Positions 46,188-58,660 are shown, counted from the first letter of the stretch. The stretch: DNA of 64,000 bases from Ischnura elegans (GCF_921293095.1 NC_060254.1:8494001-8558000); one strand, 5' to 3'. The notes: generated by a model not told the origin, from the sequence alone. Translations and numbers: made by a program.

Positions 46188-46550
46188 GTTAAAGGAAATA
46201 ATTAGGGAAATCCTGGGTAAGAAAAATCTGGTATTGATGGGGGACAGGAATGCCTACATTCAGGGAAGGAAGGTGTGGTAACAATATGGAAGAGTTTGCA
46301 CTAGGAATTCGAAATGACTGGGCATGTTTTTCAGGAGGAACATGTTATTCTTAAAAAATACACAGTTTAAATATCATCATGGGTGGATGTTCACATGGAA
46401 GAGTCTGGGGGGTATGGAGAGATACCAGATACTACATCATGGTTAGACAGAGTTTCAGGAATAGTGTGAAAAACTTGTGCAGCTTCCCTATGGCCAAAGC
46501 AGATTCAGATAACAACCAATATGTAGTTACTTGGTGGCAAAATCCTAAAC
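46188..46550 (+). mobile_element. LINE endonuclease fragment
   Basis: Broken frames read KNLVLMGDRNAYI near 46220-46260, then a TWKS-type stretch, then YIMVRQSFRNSVKNL and a SDNNQYVV stretch. This is the order of the apurinic-type endonuclease of non-LTR retrotransposons (MGDFNA, TWKSPDG, DYIMVRQRWRNSV, SDHNLVV). It is old, frameshifted and lacks the reverse transcriptase. The RT C-terminus at 58661 could belong to a related family. Confidence 0.7.
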
Positions 46551-47594
46551 GCCCCTTCTGGGTCCTTCGTGCACAGTGCCTTGCTGAGGCAGTGTGTCTG
46601 TGAGCGTTTAAGGACAGGGCTCGACCGTGATTTCACCTTGGGATTTACAAAATTCTCATCTCTCGGGGGTTATCATTCTTCGAATATGAATCAACCTCAT
46701 TTGCACAGATATATTTCTGGCTAATTCGACGGATCTTACAACCACTTGGGAACTCAACTCAGTTAATGATACTCCTATGGATGATTCACGGCATGGAAGA
46801 ATTATGCATGGCAGAGATGCATTGAATGATTAAGTGAAAAGAAAATAAAACAACCATTTACAAGCAGCCTGCAGCTTTTCCTGGCCAAAAAAAGCCTTTA
46901 AAATAAGACCTAGAGGCAGATTCTACCACAATTATTGGCTAAGTAATGATTTATTTTTGTAGAGCATGCTAGGAAAAAGTTTGCTTTTTTAGTCATGTTT
47001 ACAACCCTGCTGTATGAATTTTGTGTATAGCTGAGGGCTAAAATTTTGTTTATGAGTAGTTTCATGAGCTTTAACTAAAGTCCACTTTTCTGTGATGATT
47101 TGGCATGGAATGACCCATATGGCAGTCAGAATCACTGGCGGTTGTGTAAACTACTTGCCTGTCCAACTTATCCCTTTCGAGACGGCGGAGTTTTCGTCTT
47201 ACCATGACTGCTGTACTGAGCCCCAAGAGACTCTTCTTTCTCGTGGTAAGGAGCATTTTTGGAGGACATTCGTTAACAAGGGTCTCGCGGAACCTTTTTC
47301 AACCACTCCCCGCTGGGACTCCGCAGTATCTCGGACTCCGAGAGTAGTTGTCCTCCCTCCTCTCCGGGTTTACGACAATACCTGCAGCATTGGTTCGCGG
47401 TCAACTTATGTATTGTTTATATATATTTAGCACATGGATAATTGTTGCTTGCACGTAAATTGCAGACTTCGAATTGAATTCCTCATCTTTTCTGAGCATT
47501 GTCAAATTTTAAATGAAGCTCTAAGGTCAATATTAACGCATTGAATGCAGCAACAATTTCCATGTTGATGTTTATACAGAACTTAAGATATAAG
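46551..47594. other. intergenic, nothing recognised
   Basis: A plus-strand frame of 112 codons at 47092-47430 resembles no known family. A CpG-richer patch at 47170-47400 may be an old transposon piece. Confidence 0.3.
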
Positions 47595-47598
47595 CTAA

Positions 47599-47915
47599 CC
47601 ATTTTACTGCCACCGGGCCGCTATATCGGCCCTCGCTGGTTGAGCGAAAACTGCCAGGGGCCGATTTATCGGCCTGAATTATTTCACTTTTTTAAAATGA
47701 TTGTGGCCTTTTCAATGGCTGTAATTTATGTAAATCCCCATAATCTATCTACGGTTATAAGATGTAAATATATCTTAAGAATTGGGAAAAAAATCTAGAC
47801 AAATTAAATTAAGAGGTGGCTGAAAATTTTAAAAATCTGAAATGTTGCTAATTCCGGAAAAAAAGCCTTGGCAGTCTTCGCACACCCCTCCTGAAATGGG
47901 CTGGCAGTAAAAGGG
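47599..47915. mobile_element. TTAA-type (piggyBac-like) MITE
   Basis: The left end is CTAA then CCATTTTACTGCC; the right end is GGCAGTAAAAGGG then TTAA (47916-47919). The inner left part repeats GGCCGATATAGCGGCC-like words. The left TTAA appears mutated. The element is 317 bp and non-coding. Confidence 0.65.
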
Positions 47916-47919
47916 TTAA

Positions 47920-49220
47920 TTTATATCATAGAATTTCGTTTAGAAATTGTGAACTCAGCTCAAAAGATAAAGAATTCAATTTTTAGTTTATATTTCCTGA
48001 GAAAAGAACAAATATGTACTTATTTCGAAAACTGACTGGATAAACAATAGAATGACCGCGGTCCCTTACCGCTAAGAGGGGTTATAAAAGACGAGGGGTC
48101 AGGGTACCTACTCCCGGATTCCGAGGGTAAATCCTAAACCCCGCGGTGTTGGGTTCCGAAACAAAGACGTCCCGCGACCGTCATAAAAGGTGGAGAGCTA
48201 GAAAACGTATATACGGCTTTCGTTCTCCTGGCCAAGAATATCTCACATGTAAATATGCGGCTTTCGTCTTCCGGGTCAGGAAACGTCCACACGTATATGA
48301 ACGTCTTTAGTAGGGAAAAGGTTAAAGCCACAGGTTTGAGTCCTGCGTGGGTAGGTAGTCCATATCAAGGCATGGATGTACTTGAACGACTATTGTTGGC
48401 TTGTTACAATACCCCAAAATGGTACTGGTTTTGGTAGTATGGAAATAAAGATACAAATGCACAGAGCCCTCCTCTGGATAGGAATGGAAAAACAAATGTG
48501 TGAATAATAACTCAGTACAAAGGTCATTATTTTCTCAATCCTTTTGTTTACAAAATTATTGGGACACTATCAAAATTAGAAACCTATCCTCTTCCTATTA
48601 ACTATGCGAATTCTTCGATTACTAATGAATTAATTGCGGTGAGTAATTTGATCACTACTTGATATTTTGCTCCATTACAGTGCTATTATAAGGGAAGTTG
48701 TTAAGAAGGACATTTAATACCATAATTGATAATTTGACCTGACTTCTTAATTATGTAATTTAATGGCTTGTTAGACCGTACGTGAAAATACATGAAGTTA
48801 TTGATAAGCTACTTCTTCAAAATACATATACATAACTACATGTGCATGTCCAATGATATTTTGGAAAGACGTTACATCAGAAAAACATTTATTTTTCAAC
48901 TATTTACACGTATTTAACATTTGTAGTTGGTGCTTTCAAAAGTAACTGGATAATGTTCTATATTAAGTGTTGCCAAGGCATTACACTTACTATTAACTAC
49001 AAAATTAAATGAACTCCTTTTACTGCAATACAACACTCGATCCCAAAACTCCAAATTTGGCGTAGTAATTGAGAATGAGACTTTGTTCAAGATCTTTCCG
49101 TGGTTTATGGAAGAATCAATCATAAAGCTCACCGCCAATGTTGGAATATTTACACATCAACTGGTGAAATACCTCAAGCCAAACATTCAGCTAGTGTTCG
49201 ACTGTTTCCCAAATGTGACT
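47920..49220. other. intergenic DNA and NDUFA8 3' flank
   Basis: A CpG-rich tract at about 48050-48320 ends in AAAAGGTTAAAG and could be another TTAA-type element, but its partner end was not found. AATAAA on the minus strand at 48888-48893 is a candidate NDUFA8 poly(A) signal, about 330 bp past the stop codon. Confidence 0.35.
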
Positions 49221-50026
49221 CTAGTAGAACACATGCATACGAGAACCATACTTCGCCCCGGGTTTTGGGTAGTCTTCCGGAAGCTCAGGAGTAGCATCAG
49301 GGTATACTGCTGCCGGCTCAGAAGCAGGCTTGGGCCGATCCGTGTCATGTACTTTCGGCCGGCAAAAATAACCGTAGTCAGGTCGTTTGATATTTAACTT
49401 ATCCAGCATACATTTATCAAAAACTTCTTGGGTCTTACGACACCTGCAGATGAAAACAAAATTGTAGGACACAAGAAAGCATACAGGGCGGAACTCGGGC
49501 ATTTAAGCGACAAAGAAAACGGATTCTCACTTGGAAAACTCTTGTTTACAGCTCGACTTATCAATACAAGTGGCGTATTGTGTAAATTCATTGTAACATG
49601 CTGATTTCACTTTTCGAAAAAATTCCAGTGCACAACATGTGACCGCTTTTCCTTCTTGGATGCACTTACGGGGATCTTTTAGTTCATCTCGACACAGTAT
49701 AAATTCCTGTAAATTAATACATCGAATCAGTAAGGACGAGAAACACATAGAACTTAAGCTAGAATATGATTGGCATTCCACTACCAGTGCAGCGGTTTAC
49801 AGTATAACAGTAATCTTTTCCTGCGCTGGTAGGTATTAAGCAGTATTACACATTAGTATCTAAAGCGACAACATATTAAACACAAATATATACACACATT
49901 GTTTTTATCTTCACAATATTTCCCAAAGTGGAACGAAGCAGCTCTTAACGACGGAGCTCCAACATTAATTTCCGTCACTGTTAACTCCTCCTCTGTTGGT
50001 AAGGTTACATCTGTAGTTATAACCAT
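49221..50026 (-). CDS. NDUFA8: mitochondrial complex I subunit NDUFA8 (19-kDa, CHCH), 3 coding exons
   Basis: Exons on the minus strand: 50026-49898, 49706-49531, 49443-49221. They total 528 nt with consistent phases and encode 175 residues (human 172). This accessory subunit of NADH:ubiquinone oxidoreductase sits in the intermembrane space and is folded by the Mia40 disulfide relay. Four CX9C motifs are visible: C38/C48, C58/C68, C80/C90 and C103/C113, the double-CHCH pattern that defines the subunit. Other matches are [37 protein letters not shown] and the C-terminal GSRMHVFY. No cleavable presequence is present, as expected for a Mia40 substrate. The first intron is 191 bp and the second 87 bp. 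The start was chosen because [15 protein letters not shown] aligns with the family N-terminus. Confidence 0.96.
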
Positions 50027-51585
50027 GCTGTATATCTAACGTCAAGAAAATCTTAAAAATCTCTGTATATTTCCAGCCGCTGGAGAGCCAGAAGACACAC
50101 AATTCCAGCAGCTGAAAATTTACTGTAGGAAATGAATTTCGAACTGCATTTGTTTGTTTAAATGTAGTTACGCCATATTTTAAACTGTAGCGCTGTGTTC
50201 GCCATTGTACTATAAGAAGCGGTCTTTCTGGATTTTCAAATCTTCAGTAGATTCCTGGCGCCCGTATTTCTTCCTGTTTGAAAGTATTTCAGCAAATTTG
50301 ATTATTTTCCTGGCTGTTTTTAATGGAGATATTTCACCAGGAAGAATCAGCTGTACGTCTTTCATCAGCATTTGAAGAAGGAGGAAACTTTTGCTGAAGT
50401 ATGTTTTACGTAATCACTTGGCTATACTTTTGTTTTCTCTTTGTTTTTTCCCGAACTACTTATTTTCAATTGATTTTTTCGGTGATAAATGAAGATATCC
50501 TGGCACTATAAATTGTTATTTGGCTTCAGAAACACATACAACTAGTGAATATGAATCAATTTTAAAATTGCTTACATTGAAGTCAAAATCAATTCATCCA
50601 TCTAAAACATTATCAAAGAAAGAGGAAAAGGCTATTGGAACAGAAGAAAGGATTCGAATTAAAATTATGGGGGGTGAAAACCCTAAAATGCACTCATGCC
50701 AATTTTTTTTCAATCACTTCCCATTCACTTATATAGTATCTTTTAAATAATTTTTATTGTGCAAATAGGGCCTTAACAGCTGAAGCAGTTAACTACCAGA
50801 CATTGTTCCATTTATATTAGAATGACTATACTTATGCCCAACTTCTGAACAGATTAATTCCTGTGGTAATACATTTGTAATACAATCGTATCACAAAGGT
50901 TTTATGAAACATAGCATGTAAAACAGTGTCAAATGTCCTCAAAAACAATTGTATTGCGATTGTAATTCGAATGTGAATTATGAATATATTACAAATTGTA
51001 TTCATTTTGTAATAGGTACATTATAACTGTATTACACTGCAGTTGCAAACATAAGAGTCATCAGTGTTGCTTCCAGAGCCATGGTTAACAGTCACCCATT
51101 AATGGGCAACTGAATTAACTATGGACTGGAATCAACATTGTTGCTATTAATTTTTCCTTTCAGTGTCGGTTGCTAAATTGCAGGGTAATCTTGATTAATA
51201 TCTAATTAGCTTGGCATAAAACATGTGCATGTATAGATATCAATATGAAACTTTCATGAGGTAACACTCTCCAATTTCCTTTTGGTGGTAAGATTCCGGG
51301 AGCCACCAATCGCACTTCCTATTCGTCTCGAGTCAAATCTCAAAAGAAGTAAAAATCTTTGGACTAAATTAAGTGTGCACAAGGACTTGCTGATCTAACT
51401 CGCGTCAACAGAGGCACCGTGCTTCATTAAAAATATAAATATGATTGTATTTATTTTTTTTCAAAGGAAATGCAATGGTTTTAAAAATTGGATTTTTGTA
51501 TTTTTGTTCTGTATTACAATCGTATTACAACTGATTTGTTTGGAGGTTGTGGAATACAATGGTTCTTCAAGCATAAATACAATTT
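50027..51585. other. NDUFA8 upstream region and intergenic DNA
   Basis: The first few hundred bases should contain the NDUFA8 promoter. The rest is AT-rich with TTGTAATACAATCGTATTAC-like words at several places (50870-51050 and 51510-51540) that may be decayed repeat. No gene was recognised. Confidence 0.35.
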
Positions 51586-51589
51586 ATAA

Positions 51590-51770
51590 CAGTGCAAGAG
51601 ATTTACAATTTGTATACCAGCGATAGTGCTGTCTGGGACTCTTTCCGACCACATAAAATTCCCTGTCTTGCACAAAATTAAATACCTTCTTGTGCCAGCA
51701 GTAAATACAATTTTCTATGTGGGATAAGTGCAAATGAGTACAGATGCCGTGAAGCTGACTTCTAATTAAG
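51590..51770 (-). mobile_element. Penelope-like element fragment
   Basis: The minus-strand frame has LHLSHIENCIYCWHKKV, close to LHLSHAENRVYCWDKKV encoded at 52545-52590 in the neighbouring PLE pair. Only this short part of the endonuclease region is recognisable. Confidence 0.6.
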
Positions 51771-52205
51771 TATTTGATTTTCAATTGTAAATGTGTTGGT
51801 CATGCATGCATCAATTTGTAAAACTTAAAGTTAGGAGGCATTTAATTTTCGAAGTCCACTCTGTTCACTCATGATATTGAAGAAAACTTCCAGTTTTGCA
51901 TAGAGGTGAAAGAGTACCTCCTATATCTCCATAATGTTTCTACACTCCTTCTAGATGAAATCCTTCTTTTCTTTAGTTATGCACACTTTATTTCTCCCTT
52001 CAATTTTTGTTGGGTTATATAACCCAACAAAACAAATGTTGCTGTCTATTTGAAGTTGAGACAGTTTCGTGCCCTCATATTTAAGGAGAGGAATATTTCC
52101 CTGTTATTTATCAGTGTTATAAGAAACCCATCTGTACAACGCCATGCTGTCAGTAAGTGAATAAGTTTCCCTGTGCAGGATGAAGGTATATATTTACTCT
52201 ACCTA

Positions 52206-52939
52206 TGTTGGTGGTTGCTTTCGGGAAATGCTGCGTAGGTAACATTATCTGCTCGACGTTTCACTCCTCGTACTGGGAGCGTTTTCAAGAGAATGGGAGG
52301 AAAACCGTTCTCGTCCCGAGCTCATATGGGTTTCGTTGACCCATTGTTGACTCGATTTGAATTTTCGCGGAAGGCGATAGTCGTTGGTCATTATATTGGA
52401 AACCTCTCCATATGCAGCTGAGGTTATATCCATCCTCCCTATTGAAATTGTTTGGCCTTTTCGCTATCTCGAGGTATTCACATATAAGACGTGCATAATA
52501 TTCTCCCTTCTTCTCCTGTACCCGTGTAGCGTTAATCTGCACTTATCCCACGCAGAAAATCGGGTTTACTGCTGGGACAAGAAGGTATTGGCAAAGAGGG
52601 AAGAATATTACCTGCGTCTTATAAGTAAATCCGCTGAGATAGCGAAAAGGCCTAACAACTTCAATAGGGAGGATGGATATAACCTCAGTCGCATATGGAG
52701 AGGGTTCCTGGCCCAATCTAATGAACAACGGCTGTTGCCTTCTGTGAAAATACAAATCGGGTCAACAATGGGTTAACGAAACCTTTATAAGCTCGCGACA
52801 AGAATGGTTTCCCTCCCATTCTCTTGAAAATGCTCCCAGCATGAGAAGTGAAACATTGAGCAGATAATGTTACCTACGCAGCATTTACCGAAAGCAACCA
52901 CCAACATTGATAAAAGAAGCTGTGAAAATCTTCATACAA
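52206..52939. mobile_element. head-to-head pair of truncated Penelope-like elements, 16-bp target duplication
   Basis: The left half read on the minus strand and the right half read on the plus strand both encode the PLE C-terminus (EIAKRPNNFNREDGYNLS), followed by matching terminal sequence with GTGAAACGTC or GTGAAACATT. The inverted arms are about 310 bp each and meet near 52540. The direct repeat atatttactctaccta at 52190-52205 and 52940-52955 encloses the whole unit, so it behaved as a single insertion. Both halves lack the reverse transcriptase. Confidence 0.85.
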
Positions 52940-53334
52940 ATATTTACTCTACCTACATATTTTAACAAAACTGCAAATTTGTGTGTACTTCCACCATTTT
53001 TGTGTGGTTCTCCCCTCTAAGTGTAGTACTTGCTTTTCAGCTCTGTCAACCTTAGCCATCTATTTGCCAACCCCAACTAATTTTTCCCAACGACCATGCC
53101 ATATTCAATACGCCAAGCATTTGGTCATGTTTTTCGGAGCTCCTGCTAGTTAGTGTTTGAAATTTTTATTGTTGTGACTGATTGAGACGACCACTGGGAG
53201 CACATTCTGCTGTTCCCTACAAAATTGGCCACACTTAAAGGATGTGTTGAGCATGCTGTGTTTATTTTTTTGGGTCATTGGGTCCCCACTCCTGCAAGTA
53301 TGTCGGTTGAGTGAAAGAATACCATATGGATTAA

Positions 53335-53603
53335 CACATTCAGTGCGGGGCACGCGTGCTCTGTCGGTCGGGCAGAGGGCCTTTCTCCACCTCCTCCTTA
53401 TGTGACTAATAACAACTTCCGAGTCTTCCGATCGTGTGCATGGCCTTCAGCAAGCTTCCCTCTTTCGACCCTTTGTGTGTGCCGTTTGTAAATAGCAGTA
53501 TTTGAATGGATGTTATGGCGTGGAAACCACTCTCTATTTTTCTTTCCTATTTTATCGACCGTATCTGATGACGTTCATGAAAATCGGGCCCACATTGAAT
53601 GTG
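53335..53603. mobile_element. TTAA-flanked piggyBac-type MITE
   Basis: TTAA lies at 53331-53334 and 53604-53607. The termini CACATTCAGTGCGGGG and a right end CCCACATTGAATGTG are inverted repeats. The 269-bp element lies beside the unidentified frame that follows and extends an open frame artificially to the left. Confidence 0.8.
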
Positions 53604-53607
53604 TTAA

Positions 53608-54330
53608 TTTGGCAAAAGTCAACCTTTTGGCGACACCCCTTGGCCTATTCCATCAATTCCTTCATTCTGAGTTTGGGGCTGGGGTAAAGGCCGTTTATGG
53701 AATACAATTTGGTGCAAATAGGAAGTGTGCATGTATTAACTTCAGTAATGGTGTTACCATGAAGAAGATCCAGGCTGGGATACAAAAGGAGTGCTTCTTG
53801 CCCTGCAAGGAAAACGAAAGGGCAATGATTGAGGTGGATGAGATGTTGAAATGTGCAGCCATGGTGAAAGTGTGCTTGAATTGTCCTTTGGAGTGAGGGA
53901 GGAGGAGGTGAAGGAAAAACTTGTAATATACGACAACATAAATGGATAAGCAGAGAAGGAGTGGGATGGGGATTTTATCCATCAAATGCTAGCTGGCACG
54001 TAGGCTGTCAAAAAACTACTGGAGAAAAACATCCTTTGTATTACTTGCATAGCTGGCAAAAGGGCCGCAATCCGCTATGACATTCAGTCAATTGTGGGCT
54101 GCAAGTGGACCTTGATTGGCCACGTAAGAATCAATTGCTCTGACAAAGATGCCAGTGGCTATGCAAATGCCCTAATTAACTGGAGGAGGAGAAATTTGGA
54201 GATTGATGTTGAGGAAGAGACTCAACCCACTACTAAGGAAGATGACAAAGCACCCAGCACCCTAAAGTCATCAAATGACAAAAATGCCCAAGTGCCACAC
54301 GCATCAGTGTACAGTCTGGTACCGTAGGAG
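53608..54330 (+). pseudogene. unidentified decayed coding-like stretch
   Basis: Two open stretches in the plus direction (53608-53896, continuing the frame from 53510, and 54094-54327) have protein-like composition, for example VKAVYGIQFGANRKCACINF and DIQSIVGCKWTLIGHVRIN, then an acidic, lysine-rich tail. They are interrupted between 53896 and 54094. No family was recognised. It could be a retrocopy of a host gene or part of a mobile element; the clustering of transposons around it favours the latter. Confidence 0.35.
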
Positions 54331-54594
54331 CCATTGGGGGAGGATTCAAATGGATCCGACTCCGACTGCCATGCAAAAGGAAAAAGAGCGGTTAGAAGGG
54401 AGGAAGTGGGGGAAAGAGGGAAATTATTGTCAATGTAGTGATGATGAAATGGATGAGAAAGAGTCGACGGGGTGGTCGGTTGAGGGGGCAATGGCAGGGG
54501 ATCTGTGATACTGGTGGTGATATGAGGCAGAGCAGTGGAATGGTGGTTGCCTACGGGGAGGAGTGACTCCAGGGAGGAGAAAAGGCCAAGAATA

Positions 54595-55300
54595 TAGTAA
54601 AACCTCTTTACATCGTAATCGAGGGGACCAAAATTTGGGCAATTTGATGTATGGAGGTTCACTATAGAGAGGTTTCAGTGATAGGCACCATTTTTTCATA
54701 TCCTTCGGAAATGAATGGCACTACTGTCTTTTAAACTATGTATTATATTTATGTGTATGCATGCATTAGTGAACATATATGCATGCATTAGTGAACATAT
54801 ATTTATTATTTAATAATTACAGAAAGGGAGCGCTATCGCATGATTTTTACCATGATTCGAGAGAAAACGATGTGATCTCTCTTAATTGAGCAGTCACTTA
54901 AAATGATTAGGATAATCAGATACCTTTCTTCTTATTTACTGTTAATTATATTTTCATATGGAACAAAATGGCCATAACTAATGATTAACGTGAAAATTAC
55001 AGCATATTAAAGGTGTATAAGAAAATAAATAAGTGTGAAACATTTATTGCTGAAAATGACATTCCATATATATACGTAATCGTGGCTGAATTATTGGTCT
55101 CTAGTTGTCTCGGTACGATTTGCAGAGGTAGTTAGGCTCTCTCAGGGGTATCTCCTTGGTATGATAAGTGGGGTTTTATGAGATAAAGAGGTTCACTACA
55201 TAGAGGTTTGCCTATAAATTTACATGTAAATCTGATGGAACTGTAGGGGTGGTATGAAGGTTTATGATGTAAAGAGGTTCACTACATAGGGGTTTTACTG
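54595..55300. mobile_element. pogo/Tigger-type non-autonomous element, TA target
   Basis: The ends TAGTAAAACCTCTTTACATCG and TACATAGGGGTTTTACTG are inverted repeats, with TA at 54593-54594 and 55301-55302. Subterminal copies of the AGAGGTTCACTACAT word recur inside. The element is 706 bp with no transposase. The interior has a 23-bp direct repeat (about 54756-54800). Confidence 0.75.
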
Positions 55301-55302
55301 TA

Positions 55303-55840
55303 ATATCAGGGAAATGATGGAGGATGGTGGGGAAGGGAGCGATAGCAGGGAAGGCCTGCTTCATGAGGGAGGATTTTTGTATTTTCGCGTGGCAAGCCAT
55401 GGGGTGAGACAGTGTCGGAGGAGAATGCCACCGGTGATTCTGGGAGGGAGGCGAACAAGTATCTTCACAAAAAACGCTTTGGGATATGGAATTGACTGCT
55501 GTCAGGAAAAATATAGCTGGATGAGCAGAGTTGTTAAAGAGAGAAATACCAATAATTTGGTATAAAACGTTAAAGGAAGAAAAACTGTGTGGTAAATTGC
55601 AGTAAAAGACAGTTTCTTTGAAATTCTTATATGGCTATGAAAGAGCTAATGGCCAAAAAATTTTAAGCTTCAAAATTTTGTTTAAAAGGTTGAATGCTGA
55701 TATCTTTATGCTATATATACATATAGCAATGGTCACCTGGGCATATAATACGTTAAATATAATGGAAAATGTTGGTTCTTCCCTGCTCAGAATGGCTTTG
55801 ATTTATTATGATAAATGTAAAATTATGAGAAAGCAGGAAT
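55303..55840. other. intergenic, nothing recognised
   Basis: A purine-rich stretch continues the sequence interrupted by the pogo-type element. Open frames at 55314-55565 and 55618-55842 resemble no known family. Confidence 0.3.
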
Positions 55841-56508
55841 AGGATGGTTTCCTATTATTTTTTTATTGCCTAAATCGGAAGATTATTACTTCTGGAGTAC
55901 ATATTTCACGCTTTTAGATTTTTAAATGACGATATCTATTTTCCGCAATTAAATGAAAAGTGAAAATTTTCAACCGTGTGAAAACGCGACAGCTAAGTAT
56001 GAATGCTGGGAAAAACGTGTGTGACGTCGTTCTGGTTCCCACTGCCACAAGTGAGGTGACCTTGGGGCGAGGCTTTGAGCGCTGATACGACGCAGGATGC
56101 TAGCAGGTAGCAGAGTACCCTGCTAACTGGTAGCGCTTGGCTTAAATAAGGATTATTAATACCTTATCAAATAAACGACCATAGGCAGTTTTAATAGGTG
56201 ATTATTAAGACATGTTTCCCTGAGCTCTGTGCCTCATGCATGCATTGGTTATCTCAGACGATGTAAAACTCCTATCTACTTGAATAGAAACTACATCCCT
56301 GTGGCGTCACGTGGAGTGGAATCGCATGGGCGCCAACCTGGCCTATGAGGATAAAATTGGCCTTTCAAATGAGGATAAAATTGACCATTGCCTTTCGTCT
56401 AAACTGGGATTTATAAAACCAAATAATTTGTATATTATGAATACACTAATGGTGGGTAATGAATCGCAATCAATGCCTTTCATTTTCTTTGATGAAGGAA
56501 ACTATCCT
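55841..56508. mobile_element. 668-bp inverted-repeat element, copy 2, unclassified
   Basis: The ends AGGATGGTTTCCT and GGAAACTATCCT are inverted repeats. The sequence is the reverse complement of the element at 37521-38182 over its whole length, with scattered differences. No transposase was recognised. Immediate flanks are AAT and ATT in both copies. Confidence 0.75.
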
Positions 56509-56879
56509 ATTAGGGAGAATATTGAGTTGTACGCTAGATGATATCCATTTTATTATGTAATGTGCATGCTCACTGAGGGGCGAAAGGAAAGAGAGGGAAA
56601 ATTTCTTTGACTCAAGAATTATTCCATTCCTGACAGGATGTCAAGGAAATGAAATTTTGGGGAGTGACCGTAACGCCACACAAATAAATACTATGAGGGC
56701 GGTTTTTTTTCAACCTGTGGTGGGTCATGAATAGAAGATGAAGTGTTCAATAAAAAATTATTTCATTGCCAAATGTTGAACACACCTGTGGTATCCTTTC
56801 AGCATAATCGCCTAGGCGATTGAGGAATTGATTGTATCTGTGGACAAGCTTTACTATACCTTCCTCATAGGATGTTGCC

Positions 56880-57180
56880 GCCAATGACTTTCAATGAATT
56901 ATGCCTTTATCCTGAAGCTCAGCGCCCGTTTGAAAACGCTTCCCTCATAGCCACATCTTTATTTCAGCGTAAAGATGGAAGTCACCCGGTACTAGGCACT
57001 GGCATAGCATGGCGGGTGATCGAAAATGTCCCGTTGAAATTGCTCAAGGAGCAGCAGTTGGGCTGCATCATTGCTGAGATGACGGGCGTTGTCATGGATC
57101 AGAATACTTCCAGAAGTCAGCATATCTCTTCTTTTGTTTTGAATGGGAATGGATGTAATGTTTCACACACTTTCACACTC
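56880..57180 (-). mobile_element. mariner transposase relic
   Basis: The minus strand reads SGSILIHDNARHLSNDAAQLL, then IFDHPPCYASA, and in another frame GDFHLYAEIKMWL. This is the mariner order HDNARPH, DHPPYSPDLAP, SDFHLFPKLK with at least one frameshift and a stop. The second catalytic Asp (in HDNA) is kept. The PYSPDLAP segment is altered. Ends were not found. Confidence 0.65.
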
Positions 57181-57847
57181 TAGCCACAGTGCATTAAAAA
57201 AAATTCTCTTTTATCGGATTTTGGTCAAGGCATGTGAATGCTGAAGCCATTTGGTGAGCTTTACTGTCTCTCTGCAATGCACTCTAGGCAGGAGAATCAA
57301 TTGAGGCAGTGTAGTTTATGAGATTGCTACTAACCTTAAACTAAAAACTTATGGTCAGAAATGACTTGAGAGAGGCTATCCGTGCTGTACCCTCCTCTCA
57401 AATTCATGGTGTTTTTGATGAGCGATGGGAGGCTGAAAAAGATCCACCCTCATAAGATAGTGATGCTAACACTATAAGGATTGATTACCCACCTAACAAA
57501 GTTCTTAAACTTATAATTGGAAACATTAAAGCAACAGGTAGCTGAAACCAATTAGAAAACAACAGGATTAAATGTACCAGAATTGAATAAAACTATGGAA
57601 ACAGGAGGTACTGCATGTTATTTGCACATTTCCTAAACAACAAACCACAAAAATTTGATACAGAATAACCCCTTTCTAAGACCATTAAATTTTAAAACCC
57701 ACAATTGATGTACCTAATTCTTACCTCACACACAAGCATTACCAAAAAATATTAGCAAAATAACTGGCATATTGACACAGAAGTTTTTGAATAACAACCT
57801 AGCACAAAATAAATAGAGCTGAAAATACTCCAGCTAACTAATTTAAA

Positions 57848-58637
57848 AATAATAGACATTGACAAGCCTGGTGGAACAAGATATTTAAACTACAAATCAA
57901 GAAAAAATATCAAACGAGTGTAGAGACTGGAAAATAATACTACATATTCACAATTATTTAACTGCTCTGGAACACCTCTAAACAAGCAAATTTGGGAACC
58001 AGATTTTTACGAAAGGTTGTGAGAGTTTGGTTGAGTTCAAAGGTGTCACTGCATGCCAGTAAGCAGTAGGCATACCATAGAATGCAGCGAGAATGAAACA
58101 GGTCTTGATCAAAATCCACGGGATGAGCTGACTCGTCAAGCACATGCCCATTATAAGCAGCGGTTCAACTTGTGTGAACCATGGGATGATAATATGGCAC
58201 TTTCTCTCCCACTTTTCCCTCAGTACGACCGAATCGATGACAAAATAGCGGGCATTGAAACGTTGACGTTAGCACGTTGGGCTTAGGTGGGATTAAGCAG
58301 ATAAATTGAAATAGAAGAAAGCTCCAGGAATACTTCATTTCCCCTGCGTTGGAATGCTATAGGAAATAGGAAGTCTGGAGGAGGCCAGGGAGGAGACCAT
58401 TTGTGGATAAACACCCTCACTCTGATCAAGAGCTATTCCTTACTTGACCTTTTGGCCTGCTTTTTTCAACTCTTATTTGCCTGCGAAACTCCTTAATTCA
58501 ATTGAGATGTCACATCTCCACTAATTTGAGACTCAGATACTTTGAAACTCCTGATCAGACTGGGATTTCTCTGAGAATTTCTCTCTCCCTGCTGCTAATT
58601 TTATTCCTGCAGCCATTTTATTCACTCCCACTTTTTC
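57848..58637. mobile_element. probable retroelement insertion inside a 20-bp direct repeat
   Basis: The direct repeat ctccagctaactaatttaaa lies at 57828-57847 and 58638-58657. Between them is about 790 bp with the stretch GGGCATTGAAACGTTGACG (58250-58268), which resembles PLE ends. A frame at 58053-58286 has no firm match. PLE identity is inferred from this ending and the long target repeat. Confidence 0.45.
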
Positions 58638-58660
58638 CTCCAGCTAACTAATTTAAATTT

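Noticed and set aside
52005-52032. A perfect 28-bp palindrome (GTTGGGTTATATAACCCAAC core)
   Set aside because: It is isolated, AT-rich at its centre and has no target duplication or related copy in the window; it could be chance or a small deletion junction.
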